Notes under the pieces: model-generated
Database searches by the model: none
Told to the model about the DNA's origin: nothing
What the model saw: only the letters and a program-made list of their open reading frames with translations
Shown here: positions 34,124 to 45,750 of the stretch, in pieces
Layout of the letters: every line of letters starts with the position of its first letter
Position numbering within the stretch: position 1 is the stretch's first letter
Assembly: GCF_963583255.1 (NCBI RefSeq)
Contig: NW_026908888.1
Span: 113,779 to 177,778 of the forward strand
DNA from: Pyrus communis
Taxonomy: Eukaryota > Streptophyta > Magnoliopsida > Rosales > Rosaceae
Direction: 5' to 3'
Length of the DNA stretch: 64,000 bases
Position numbers and translations under genes: made by a program

Positions 34124-37100
34124 ATTAAAACAAGATGGTGTAATTATACAATTGGCCGATCGTTCTAACGCGTATCCAAAAGGAGTTTTGGAAGATGTGC
34201 TTGTGCAGGTGAACCATTTAATTTTTCCGGCTGATTTCTACGTCCTAGACATGGAGGATTCAGCCCATTCTACATCTTTGCCGATTCTCCTTGGTAGGCC
34301 ATTCATGAAGACGGCCCGAACGAAGATTGATGTATACAAAGGCACCTTGACAATGGAATTCGATGGGGAAGTGATTGATTTTAATATTTCTGAAACTATG
34401 AGATATCCCGTTGATGACCATTCTTGTTTTTCCATTGATGTTATCGATTCTTTGGCGCAGGTATACCTTGAAGAATTGAACGAGGACGCCCTGGAAACAA
34501 CCATCACTAAGGCCATAGAGTGCAAAAATGAAGGATTTTGGCCAATGCAAGGCCACGGCAAGGAGGAGGAATTCTTTGCCATGGGTTCTAGTGAAGAAAT
34601 AATTGAGGTTGTGGCAGCCCTTGAGTCATTGCCACAACAATATGGTAAGGTTCCACTCTCACTTTCAAATTCAGTTTCCACTAAGATGCTACCTTCTGTT
34701 GTTCAGGCACCATCGCTTGAACTTAAGCCGTTGCCGGACCATTTGAAGTATGTGTTTTTGGGAAAAGGCGAAACATTGCCCGTCATCATTTCATCAAGTC
34801 TCACGGCAATGGAGGAGGAGAAGCTTGTGAGGGTGCTGCGAGAGCACAAAACGGCCATAGGGTGGACTTTGGCCGACATTAAAGGAATAAGCCCTACCAC
34901 ATGCATGCACCGTATACTTCTTGAGGAGGGGGCTAAACCAACTCGAGAGGCTCAATGCCGTCTCAACCCTCCGATGATGGAAGTGGTGAAGAAAGAAATA
35001 ATCAAGCTTTTGGATTGCGGAGTGATCTACCCTATCTCCGATAGCCGTTGGGTCTCTCCAGTTCAAGTCGTTCCCAAGAAGTCCGGAGTAACTGTTATCA
35101 AGAATGATGAGAATGAGCTCGTGCCTACACGCATTCAGACTGGATGGTGAGTATGTATCGATTACCGGAAGCTAAATGCCATGACTAGGAAAGATCACTT
35201 TCCTTTGCCATTCATCGACCAGATGCTCGAAAGGTTAGCCGGTCATGCTTTTTACTGTTTTCTTGATGGATACTCTGGATATAACCAAATTGTGATAGCC
35301 CCGGATGATCAAGAGAAGACCACATTCACATGTCCCTTTGGAACATTTGCTTATCGTCGCATGCCATTTGGCTTATGCAACGCACCGGCCACTTTCCAAA
35401 GGTGTATGGTAAGTATATTTTCCGATTTTGTTGAAAAGATCATTGAGGTTTTCATGGATGATTTCAGTGTATTTGGGAGTTCATTTGATAATTGCTTGGA
35501 TAATCTGACCTTAATTTTGAAACGATGTGTTGAAACTAACCTTGTCTTGAATTGGGAGAAATGTCATTTTATGGTGAAACAAGGTATAGTTTTAGGACAT
35601 ATTGTTTCAGAAAAAGGAATTGAAGTAGATAAATCGAAAATAGACCTTGTACGTCACTTACCCTCTCCTACTTCGGTTAGAGAGGTACGTTCGTTTCTTG
35701 GCCATGCAGGGTTCTATAGGCGTTTTATCAAGGACTTCTCCAAGATGTCCAACCCTCTTTGCCGATTGCTTCAAAAAGATGTGCCATTCAAGTTTGATGA
35801 AGAGTGTAATTCGGCATTTAACCAACTCAAGGAGAAGCTAGTCTCGGCCCCCATTATTGTACCTCCAGATTGGAGCCTTCCGTTCGAGCTCATGTGCGAT
35901 GCATCCGACTATGCATTAGGAGCTGTTCTAGGACAAAGAAGAGACAAGCGGCCGCATGTCATATACTATGCCTCTCGGACTCTCAATGATGCCCAATTGA
36001 ACTACTCCACGACGGAAAAAGAACTTCTAGCTGTGGTTTTTGCTTTAGATAAATTCCGTTCATATTTAATTGGTACTAAAGTAATCGTTTATTCTGATCA
36101 TGCAGCTTTGAGCTACTTGCTCACGAAAAAGGAAGCAAAGCCGAGGCTTATCCGTTGGATTCTTCTTCTTCAAGAATTTGATATTGAAATCCAGGATAAG
36201 AAAGGAAGCGAGAATGTAGTGGCTGACCATTTAAGCCGAATGATCCACGAGGAGCATGAACATGCCGTACCTATCCCTGAAACTTTTCCCGATGAGCAGC
36301 TGTTATCCATTGAGGTAAGTGAACCATGGTATGCAGATTTAGTGAATTACTTGGTGGCTAAACAATTTCCAAATGAACTAAACAAACACCAACGTGATAA
36401 GCTTAAAAATGATGCACGTTTCTATGTTTGGGATGACCCTTATTTGTGGAAGTATTGCTCAGATCAAATTATACGTAGATGTGTGCATGATTCTGAATTT
36501 CACTCAATTCTAAGCTTTTGTCACACATATGCATGTGGTGGTCATTTTGGCACACAACGCACTGCCCTCAAGGTTCTAGAGTGTGGTTTTTATTGGCCGA
36601 CTATATTTAAGGATGCTAGAACCTTTTGTATGTCTTGTGATCGTTGCCAACGAATGGGTAACATAGGTACCAAGGACCAAATGCCGCAAACCCCTGTCTT
36701 TAATGTTGAAATTTTTGATGTTTAGGGCATTGATTTCATGGGCCCTTTCCCTCCATCTTATGGTTTCACTTATATCTTGCTAGCCGTTGATTATGTTTCT
36801 AAATGGGTGGAAGCAAAAGCCACCCGTACTAACGATTCTAAGGTGGTTGCAGATTTCATGAAAACTAACATTTTTGCTAGGTTTGGAATGCCGAGAGTAA
36901 TCATAAGTGATGGAGGGTCTCACTTTTGCAATCGGACCATTGAGGCGTTGCTAAGAAAGTACCATGTCAACCATAAGGTCTCCACACCTTACCATCCTCA
37001 AACAAATGGCCAAGCCTAGGTGTCTAACCGAGAAATCAAACAAATTTTGGAGAAGACCGTTGGACCAACAAGGAGGGATTGGAGCTTACGTTTAGATGAT

Positions 37101-37625
37101 GCACTGTGGGCATATCGTACGGCGTACAAAACACCCATTGGGATGTCACCTTTTCGGCTCGTCTATGGTAAGCCATGTCATTTGCCCGTAGAGTTGGAGC
37201 ACAAGGCACATTGGGCCGTGAAGACTTTCAACATGGACATAGATGCAGCGGGAGTTCATAGGAAGCTCCAATTGAATGAACTTGAGGAGATTCGGAATGA
37301 AGCCTATGAGAATGCCCGGATGTACAAAGCCAAGACCAAAGCATTCCATGATAAAATGATTCGAACCAAGACCTTCACAGTTGGGCAGAAAGTGTTACTT
37401 TTCAACTCTCGCCTACGTTTGTTTCCTGGTAAGTTGCGTTCTAAATGGATTGGCCCGTTTGTTGTTACTAACGTTTTACCTTATGGTGCAGTCCACATAA
37501 AAAGCTTAAGGAATGGCGTAGAATTCAAGGTGAACGGGCATCGGTTGAAGCCATATTACGAGCATGGTGTGGGGCAAGTGGTGGAAGACATTCCTTTCCA
37601 TTCCGTGGGCTCAAATGAAGATTAA
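34124..37625 (+). pseudogene. Athila-type pol (protease C-part, RT, RNase H, integrase) with three stops
   Basis: One continuous frame without frameshifts. It starts within the protease after the active site (first residues align with about residue 671 of the intact polyprotein) and runs through RT (FMDD), RNase H and integrase. Stops are TGA at 35148-35150 (CGA in the complete element), TAG at 36723-36725 (TGG there, just before the first catalytic D) and TAG at 37017-37019 (GAG there, the catalytic Glu region NGQAEV). Apart from these it differs at roughly 1.5% of residues until the last 30, which are unrelated to the tail of the complete element. Confidence 0.9.
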
Positions 37626-38176
37626 AAGAGGGTACTCGTCCGGCTGAAAGACGTAAAAGAAAGCGCTTCGTGGGAGGCAACCCATGCATCCGAATAGAGA
37701 AGAACTTGGAAACCCCTTTAAGAGACTTATTTTTATTCCTTTCTTTTTCTTTACTGCCTTTACTTTGCTTTCTTTCTCGTATTTGTTTATTTGCTTGCTC
37801 TGTTGTGACTTTCTGCTTAAAACATTGAGGACAATGTTTGATTTAAGTGTGGGGGGGTAAACAATTTGTATTTGCATGAATTTCGTGGGATTTATTCACC
37901 TATCACTTAGAATGTTGTTTCTTGCTGTTTTAAGCGTTTTTAGAGTGTTTTAGTGTGTTTTATAGTGTCTTGGTATAAAACTCCGAAAATTTGATAAAAA
38001 TTAAAAAAAAAAAAAAAAAAAAAAACTCTTCTCTTTGTTGCTATTTCGTTTCTGCCTTGTTAGGTTGTTTAGTTGTTATTGTTTGTTTGTTTATTAATTA
38101 TGTGAGTCTATGATTGTAACATTGAGAAAATGTTTGATTTATTGATAGGCACTGCTAAACAAAGAAAGATGGTGCT
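37626..38176. other. Spacer with G-rich module copy 1
   Basis: Contains AAACATTGAGGACAATGTTT followed by AAGTGTGGGGGGGTAA (about 37818-37860), an A-run (38002-38024) and a degenerate module (about 38115-38150). No coding sequence seen. Confidence 0.75.
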
Positions 38177-38869
38177 TCACAAAGGTTGTTTGCTTGAGGC
38201 CCCACTACGTGGCTTTACTCTTGAAGCGGAAGGCGTAGGAACAGAAGGCATCGGAGCGGAAGGCGTAGGAACAGAAGGCATAGGAGCAGAAGGCATCGGA
38301 GCGGGAGGCATCGAAGATAGAGCATTCCAGGCCTCAATACTTGGCCAAGCGCTGGATGAGCCAGGAAAAAGGTGCCTCTGGAGGAAAGACGAAAACCTTT
38401 GACGGTCACTGTGAATCCGACCTTCAGACTCTTGCAGCTCATCAAGCTTCCTCTTCATGCCCGACGAATAGTTATTTGCAAGCACATGCAAACTTCTATT
38501 CTCATACTTAAGCTGCTGGATCTCCTGCTTGAGACTTTCCACCTCTGCCATCAATGATTCCACCTGACGGGAGCGGGCAAGCAGGCGTTGGCCCATGTTG
38601 GACACAGAACTCGCACACTGAACACTAAGTGCGAGGGACTCTTGAACGGCCAACTCATCGGACCGTCCTGACAGCAGCCTACTATCTTTTGGTGTGAGGA
38701 GGTTCCTAGCTACTATTGTAGCTGTTGTGGCGTCCTGCATCACAGAGTCTTCACCTGAAAGAGGACCGTTAGAAGAAAAAAAAGAAGGGCGCCATACATT
38801 ACCTTGACGGGGCGCAACCGGATCGCTGCTAAGACTCAAATCTAAGCTAAGGTTCGATGAGTTTGCCAT
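38177..38869 (-). CDS. Antisense accessory ORF, second copy (230 aa coiled-coil protein)
   Basis: The same protein as at 12415-13107, again antisense between pol and 3' LTR, with the same ATG and stop positions. About 12 of 230 residues differ: four within the first 20, four within the PSAPM/PSVPT repeat tail and the others scattered; the central coiled coil is almost unchanged. It is open although the pol of the same element has three stops. No known domain recognised. Confidence 0.7.
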   Translation of the reverse strand: MANSSNLSLDLSLSSDPVAPRQGNVWRPSFFSSNGPLSGEDSVMQDATTATIVARNLLTPKDSRLLSGRSDELAVQESLALSVQCASSVSNMGQRLLARSRQVESLMAEVESLKQEIQQLKYENRSLHVLANNYSSGMKRKLDELQESEGRIHSDRQRFSSFLQRHLFPGSSSAWPSIEAWNALSSMPPAPMPSAPMPSVPTPSAPMPSVPTPSASRVKPRSGASSKQPL

Positions 38870-41800
38870 TTTTTTTCAAAAGTGTTCAAAGAGAATGGGT
38901 GGATGGAGTTAAATGTCGAAGGGCCGGAGACGATTTTCAAGAATGGGAAATCTTCAGAGTGTGTTTGTGGCGGTGATCGATACCTCAATAAGAAGCCAAG
39001 GCGACGCGTCCACCGATTCAAAAAGCCGGAATTTCCGGCGTAATTTAGGCGACGCTTTCTCAGCTTTTCAGAAGACGTGTTCAACTTTGTCAAAAGAGTT
39101 CTTCTTTTCAGACAACACGTGGAGGCCATCATCGCAACTACACATCTTTAGCCGACAAGCGCAAAGTTCGGCGACGCTTTCTCAGCTTTTCAGAAGACGC
39201 ATGCAGCTTTGTCAAAAGGAGCCGCATCTGCACTACCACGTGTCGTTCAGAAAGCGAAGGGGCGTCGTTCAGAAATCGAAGGGGCGCCTGCTCAGAAATC
39301 GAAGAGGCGTGTTCAGAGATCGAAGAGGCGCCATTATTTCAAAAAGCCGGATTTGCGGGATCAAAACGTTTGTCGACAAAGGTAAAAAGTACCACCACTT
39401 GATATTATCTCTATATATGTCGACCTTCGTCTTTTATGGCAGGGCAAACCTGAAGAAAATGCTCAACTCTCCCTCACCTCTAAGGGCGCACTCCCAGCAA
39501 AGCCTTTCGAAATACTCAATTCTTTCTTCTTCCCCAAAAATGATACCAGATGCCTGGAGTACAGATGACCCAGGAGGAAACAGCACAACAAATACATGTG
39601 CTGATTCATTCACCGCTTCTTCAAAAGCAAAGGTATCTCATATCATCAAGGTCAAAAGCAAAAGTATCTCATATCATGCTCTTTCCCTGTCTTTTTCTTT
39701 GTCCTTGTTCTTACTCGCATGGCAAAGTAAAAGAAGCAATCAGCCGGCACTTGGAGTCAGTCTTCCGATCTGGAGCCAACTGCCTGGAATCTATTCCTGA
39801 TTGCTTACCTAGCGTTACTCTCGAGTAGTCATCTTCAACGGTTGATACACTTCCGGAGAAGGGACCACTTCTGCAAAGGGGAGCGAGTAAGGCAAGTGAA
39901 AATGATACATTGAAGCATGTGGAGACAAACTTAGGCTGAGTTATCCTCCAACCCTTTTCAATACGAATTGGAAAGATTGAACAAAGAAACAGACCAAAGG
40001 AGTAAGCTCAGACCTTCGGGGGAGACCAAAAGAACCATCCTGCTGCCCAGTTCAAGAAGTAGCACAAAGGAAAATCAACGATGGGCAGAAACCAGTTCAA
40101 GAGTAAGCCTGTGGAATCACAAAGATCAAAGCCTCAATGCAATTACCAAGGAGAAGATGGAATTTACACTCTATAACCAGATTTGCATCTCTAAACTCTT
40201 CTCTTTGTTAATTACATTCTGCCATGTTTAGTATGTTTAAAGTGCTTTTTGTGTAGTTACTTATGCTTTGTGTGAATCTATGCTTAAAACATTGAGGACA
40301 ATGTTTGATTTAAGTGTGGGGGGGTAACTAAGTATGTTGATGCAAATTCGTTGAATTTTATCACCCATAACTTCAAGTGTTGTTCCTTGCTGTTTTAAAA
40401 ATGTTTTTAAACTGTTTTAGTGTGTTTTGACTTAAAAATTCGAAAATCCCATAAAAATTTGAAAAATTGTCTTGAAAAACCCAAAAAGAGTTGTTTTAAA
40501 GTTGTTTTTGTGTGTTTGTGTCGTAGGTCACCTTCCAACACAATGATAAGGATTTGGTTTCTAATTGCATGACTGTTAAAAAGAGTTATAAACATAGAGA
40601 AAAGTTTGATTTACTCTTGGTATATGCTTGGTTATGGTTATAATGTATGACTTCACATGCAATCATAAAAGAAAAAAAATTAGTTTTGTAACATGCTTGA
40701 AGGAAGGAACTCAAACAAACGCTACAACCCTGAGAGACTTGAGCCTATAACGTTCTCTTGGAGAGTATAATCTGTGATTTCTTGTTTTCTAAAGTCGTTG
40801 CATGATCTCATTATTCTTTGCTTGGTTACTACTTAGAAGGCGTTTCATCATATAGTTCCAAATGCTAGAACTCATGCCCATTTCATTCAAAGCATGTTAT
40901 TGATTTGCATAACACATATTCAAGAAGAAGTTGTGTAGTGACCACCACCATAGCCAAATAGCCTTACTTCCCATACTTCGTATATGTTGTAAGTTTTAAC
41001 CCCGTTGAGCCTTGTTTAGCCTTTATTCTTTGTTTACCCACATTTTCCTCACCTAAGCCTAGTTTAGGACAATCCCCACCCTTGTTCTTAAAAGATAGTG
41101 AGCATGACTTAATTGAATTCCTTTTTAGTTACATTATGAAAGAAAATAAGTGTGGGGGAGAGAATGTTTTGTTTTTAAGTGTTTATGTTTTGAGATTCAA
41201 AAGAAAAGAAAAAAAAAGAAAAAAAAAAAAAAAAAAAAAGAGAGAAAAGAAAGAAAGAAAGAAAAAAGAGCTTGAAAAAAAAAAAAAAAAAAATGAAAGA
41301 ATAAGTGATTGAAGAAAGGTTCCAAAACACCAATTCTGGGCGTAAATTGTCTAAATTCTCCCTTTTTGTTCAAAAGTTGAGTTTTCATTCAAAAGTAAAT
41401 TCTAAGTTGATTCAAATGCTTTGCTCACTATTTCTTTAAGAACCTTTGTTTTCCATATCCCTTCTTTGTTATCCACATACCCCAAGCCCCGTTACAACCC
41501 TTGACTTCTATCTTGAGTGTTGTGTATTTCAATTTGTGGAGTTTGAACTTGGTATGAGCTTATGGTGTCACTGGTTCTCGCATCTAAGTAGTAGCATTCC
41601 ATTCATGAGATCATATCTAAACATGCTTATTAACTCCAGAAATTGCGTTCTTTGTGATACATATATGTGAGTGTTCGTTTTCATGTTTACATCAATCTTC
41701 TCACATATGACTAGATTAGGGTGTGTAGTTAGAAAATCTGAGTGAAAATCGAGTGCATATCTTGTAAGGAATTGAGCAAATTCTCTAAGGCATGTTACTA

Positions 41801-42030
41801 CATTCAAAACATGGTTTTAAATGCTTAATTGTGAACTAGTATATGGTGACTATGATTAAGAATGTACTTAAGTGTGAAGATGACTAAAATCTGTGGGAAT
41901 GATGATTTTTAACGTTTCATGTGCATTGGAAATCCCTAAGACGGCTGTTGGATGGTTTAGGTTGTGTTTTACTTGTTTTGTTTCGTTTGGTTTTGTTTTG
42001 TTTTTCTTTCTGTTTTGCTCGAGGACTAGC
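38870..42030. other. Upstream region of antisense ORF, G-rich module copy 2 and non-coding 3' region
   Basis: 38870-40200 mirrors 11220-12414: G-box, GTTCAGAAATCGAAGGGGCG-type repeats (39245-39335) and a TATA-like site on the minus strand (about 39404-39416). A module copy lies at 40280-40328. An A/G-rich run is at 41199-41297. The 295-codon frame at 38913-39800 runs antisense to the putative promoter and has no recognisable domain. No env-like gene seen. Confidence 0.65.
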
Positions 42031-42052
42031 AAAAGATAAGTGTGGGGGTATT
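42031..42052 (+). other. Polypurine tract
   Basis: AAAAGATAAGTGTGGGGGTA directly precedes the 3' LTR. Confidence 0.8.
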
Positions 42053-44654
42053 TGATAGGAGCATATTCATGCGACTTAAATGGCTTGTTCTCGTGCATTT
42101 ACGTTATGTTTCTCTAGTTATTTTAGTCCTTTATGCTTCTTTTGTGTGTTTTCAGGTTCTAAGGGCAAGGTATGCAAAAGGATGCCTTTTGGAGCAAATT
42201 AGAGATTGGAATGGATATCATATGCTTGGAGCCAAGAGGATGGACGAAATTAAAGACTTGAAGTAGGAAAGTTAAATCCTAAAAGACCTCATGTTTAAGC
42301 ATCATTGAAGACTCCTACGCATTTTAGAACACAAAAACAACATTCCTTGCAACCTTAGGACATTGTCGTGTGTTTCCTTGTGTCTCCCTTCCTTGCCATG
42401 CAAGGAAGGGCTCTGTTCCCTATTCTAAACACTTAAAGCATTCATTTATCATATCATTCATTTATCATATCATTCACTTATCAAACCATTCACTTATCAC
42501 TTCCATTCACTTATCACTTATCACTTCCATTCACTTATCACTCACCACATATCATTCATTTATCACTTAACAAATCATTCACTTATCACTTATCATAATC
42601 ATTCACTTATTCTTTCATCATTCAACCACCAATTCAACACATGCATCTTCAAACATATCAACCCTACAAGCACATGCTCCCCCTAATCCATTGCCGTGAG
42701 TTCCCTACCTCTTCAACATTCCAACATTTCCACATGCATTCCCCTATATCATTTCAGCCACATTTCCTAACCCTACATGCATTATTTATTGCATCTTCAC
42801 ATGCATTCACACACACTTTACACATTCAAACACTAGCAAAACCGTGAGCTCCCATTCCTTTATGCCATTTTCAGATTTCCACCCACTAACCTAGTCATCA
42901 ACACATGCACTTCCACCTTTCATCCACAATGATTCATGATTCATTCACTTTGCATCCTTTAATTCAATCACATACTTTCCCATTGTATAATACATCCACA
43001 TGCATCTTTAACCAACAAACATTACAACCACATGCACCCTTTTCTCCACATTCCAAACATTGCCGTGTATCCCCTTCATCAATTCCAGCATCTTCACATG
43101 CCTTCTAGCTTTCCCTTTCATTTCCACCACTCATTCTTCATCATTTCAGCCACCTACATGCATTAATTATTAAACTCTTCATCATTGCATTCAGAAAATG
43201 AGCAAGAAAGCTTCTCAATGCCGTGTATCCCCTTCACCATTTCAGCACATTCCAACACCTTCACATGCAATTCCAGTTTTCACATGTTTTCCTAACTGAT
43301 TTTCCATCATTAATTAGCCACTTGCATCTTAAACAAACAGCCATATATTCCCTCCACTACTCCTATAAATACCCTTGCATTCATTCATTCAAGATCATCT
43401 CATTTTCATACACAACACACCACAAACACTTCCATCTTCTCCCTAGCCGTGAGTCTCTCCATTTTCTACACCATTCCCTTCCCTTTCTCCTCCATTTCTT
43501 CCATTTCCATAATCCCCCAATCCATTCAACACACCAACAACATCCCTTAGTCCTTGTGCTACAACGAAGACGAAGAGAAGAGGGCCTAAACGTTCATACA
43601 ATTCACGTTTGAGTTGTTGGAATGTTTACGCGTTTCTTTGATTTTAATGTTTAAATTCAATTCTCTTTGTTTTGTAATATGAGGAATGGAAGAGAAGAGT
43701 GCCTAAACGTTCATACAATTCAAGTTTGAGTTGTTGGAATGTTTAGGTGTTTCTTTGATTTCAAAGTTATGAGGAACTAAACCCTTTTTGGCTAGGGGTG
43801 ATTTCAATACCATGTTTATTTATGTGATATGAATTGATGAATTCCGGTTATGAACTCTTGATTCGTGAATGCAATTGGCTTAACTATTTGATGATTAACT
43901 TATTTGTGTTTGTTGATTGAGGGTCGACACTTAATTAGCATGCATGAATATGTGGCTAAAGTTTAAGAAGGTTTCACATAATCGTTACTAACTTATACTT
44001 GAAAGTAGTGAAGGTCGCTTGTCACGATCGCGTTAAGTTTAATTCTTAGCATGAGTAACATGATGTCATAGTTACAAATGCTTTGTCAATGCTTATGGTT
44101 TTCATTATTCTTAATGATCTTCGATTGTATCTCTATTATGATGACATGTAGGGAACTTTTGAGAATGTTTTGGGTTGTCGAATGATGCCATCCAATCCAA
44201 TAATATAAGGAAAATCTGAGGGTTAACTAGTGATGTCACGGTTAATTTGGGGCATTGTCGTTCATAATTCAATGAAGGAATAACTGGAAATTGATTCATA
44301 TGCATAAATATCATGTGTAGAGAAAGAACCCTTAGCTAGCTTCCCATCCATTCATTTCCGTCAAATCCATATTTACAATTTGTTTTGTTTCCAAGTATTC
44401 ATTTTAGTTTAAATTCGTCCAAATCCAATTCCCCCCTATTTCGTTGAAGTCTTAGTCTTAATCTTTCTTATTTTTAGTTTTGCTTTCTTCGAGCATTAAA
44501 TAGTGTTTTATATTGTGTTTTTATGTTTTTAAGTCAATTTAGAAGGTTTTAGCAAGCCCTCCTAATCCCCGGTCTAGAACGATCCCTCACTTATCCATTC
44601 TACTACAATTGTCAAACGAGGGTTTAATTTGAGTGTCAAGTAAATCTCGCATCA
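42053..44654 (+). repeat. 3' LTR of the gag-less element (2602 bp)
   Basis: Matches 31536-34100 except for at least nine substitutions, a missing ~10-bp piece near 42195, and extra pieces of ~24 bp (short-repeat array) and ~23 bp (near 42802). Confidence 0.95.
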
Positions 44655-44941
44655 ACTGGCATGGTCGTACTGCCGCTTGAATCAGCATCGAAGAGTAGGG
44701 ACTCTGAGTATTTCCTCAGACTTTCCCCTCTTGGTGCCCTTAGTGAGGCTAGGGTGATCACAGGCTCGTGCCTTAGGTGCTCTTGTTCCTTTGACAGAGT
44801 TAATGCAGGGGTGGAAGCCGCGGCAAAAAGGGCTCTTACCTTACTTCGGGTTGTGAAGCCCGAAATATCACCACTTGTGGCGATGATGTTCTTGTTCTTC
44901 ACTTTGATTGTGGGAACAGCTTGATCCTTTCTTGATGTCAT
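44655..44941 (-). pseudogene. Tat gag N-terminus
   Basis: From the ATG at 44939-44941 the frame reads MTSRKDQAVPTIKVKNKNII to STTMPV, then continues without a shift at 31535 (MTTGTTSIEEQ) once the gag-less element and one ACTGG are removed. It starts about 45 bases after the Tat primer site. Confidence 0.75.
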
Positions 44942-44985
44942 TTGCGCTTTTCAATGATTTGAGGATAGAGATGAGAGGTAGAGAT

Positions 44986-45003
44986 GTCCCACCGGGCGTG
45001 CCA
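44986..45003 (-). other. Primer binding site of the Tat element
   Basis: On the minus strand TGGCACGCCCGGTGGGAC, starting a few bases after the LTR end (TTTACA). The older element at 51799 has a near-identical site. I do not assign the tRNA. Confidence 0.65.
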
Positions 45004-45007
45004 AATT

Positions 45008-45750
45008 TGTAAACACGAATTTTCCTGAAACAAGAATACGTGTACAAAATAATGTTTTGTATTAATGATTTTGGGGTTACAATCTCTTTGTAATTTGATC
45101 CTCTGGTTCTATCTTCGTGGGGTGTAGGTTTGTGGATGAGCTGTTGATCCAAAGGGTCGTCGAGGCTTGATCTCAGGATGAACAGTTGATGAATGGATCT
45201 TCAAGGGCCGTTGGGCTTGATCTTGAAGAATGGGTGTATGGGTTCGTTGATTTTTTGTTAATCCAAAGGGCCGTTGGGGCTTGATCTTAGGATGAATAGA
45301 TGATGAATGATGAACACTTTCTTCAAGGGCCGTCAGGGCTTGATCTCGAAGGTTGAGGGAAGTTTCTTCAAGGGCTGTCGGGGCTTGATCTTGAAGGAGG
45401 ATTTTGACGAAGTACGAAGAGGGTTTTACTGATTCTTTGGGATTTACTTGAGAGCTTTAGAGTTTCAAAGCTTCAAGGTTTTGGTGTGATGTAAATTCCT
45501 CCCCTTTTCTCTTGATGGAGAAGCCTATTTATAGGCTTTGAGAGTGAATCACCACCATCCATTTTTTTGGTGAAGTGAGTGGATGTTGTAGGTGAAATAA
45601 GTGGAGTTGGTAGGTGAAGTAAATGTGTAATGTAGGTGAAATGAATGGAGTTTGTAGGTGAAATGAATGTGTGATGTAGGTGAAATGAATAAATGTTGTA
45701 ATTTTAATGAATTGGTTAACATTTATTTCACTGAAATTTCGGTGTCTACA
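45008..45750 (-). repeat. 5' LTR of the Tat element (743 bp)
   Basis: On the minus strand it begins TGTAGACACCGAAATTTCAG, a start typical of Tat/Ogre LTRs, and ends in CA. A TATA-like CTATAAATAG lies at about 45525-45534 (minus strand). It contains five or more copies of GGGCCGTYGGGGCTTGATCT-type repeats (45150-45400) and repeats of GTAGGTGAAATGAATG (45590-45690). Its outer edge interrupts the ABC1K3-like exon. Confidence 0.85.

Larger units (their letters stand above)
31536..44654 (+). mobile_element. Second Athila-type element, gag-less, 13119 bp, duplication ACTGG
   Basis: LTRs at 31536-34100 and 42053-44654, with ACTGG on both sides (31531-31535, 44655-44659). The primer site is followed at once by mid-protease sequence: leader, gag and the protease active site are missing. 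Pol is about 98% identical in protein to that of the 7158-21597 element but has three stops. The antisense ORF is intact. The LTRs differ by at least nine substitutions and three indels (about 10, 23 and 24 bp), so it is older than the complete element. It could move only with proteins supplied by another element. Confidence 0.95.
1..45750 (-). mobile_element. Tat/Ogre-type Ty3-gypsy retrotransposon, degraded, 3' end outside window, split by five insertions
   Basis: The 5' LTR (45008-45750) and a primer binding site are followed leftwards on the minus strand by gag, protease (DGGS), RT (YVDD) with RNase H, a second RNase H and integrase down to 22548. The dual RNase H and the DGGS protease are typical of the Tat lineage. 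No second LTR appears between the integrase and position 1. The sequence to the left holds an antisense PMD gene and a coiled-coil gene fragment, which I infer to be internal to the element. After subtracting nested insertions about 13.5 kb belongs to it. The right edge sits exactly inside an ABC1K3-like exon; ATCGG (45751-45755) should be its site duplication. The coding parts carry stops, a frameshift and an integrase deletion, so it is inactive. Confidence 0.65.

Noticed and set aside
38913..39800. 295-codon frame on the plus strand
   Set aside because: Overlaps, in antisense, the upstream region of the 230-codon ORF; in the complete element the matching region is split over several frames, so the frame is not conserved.
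41199..41297. A/G-rich run as a polypurine tract
   Set aside because: It lies about 750 bases before the 3' LTR; the tract next to the LTR (42031-42052) is the expected one.
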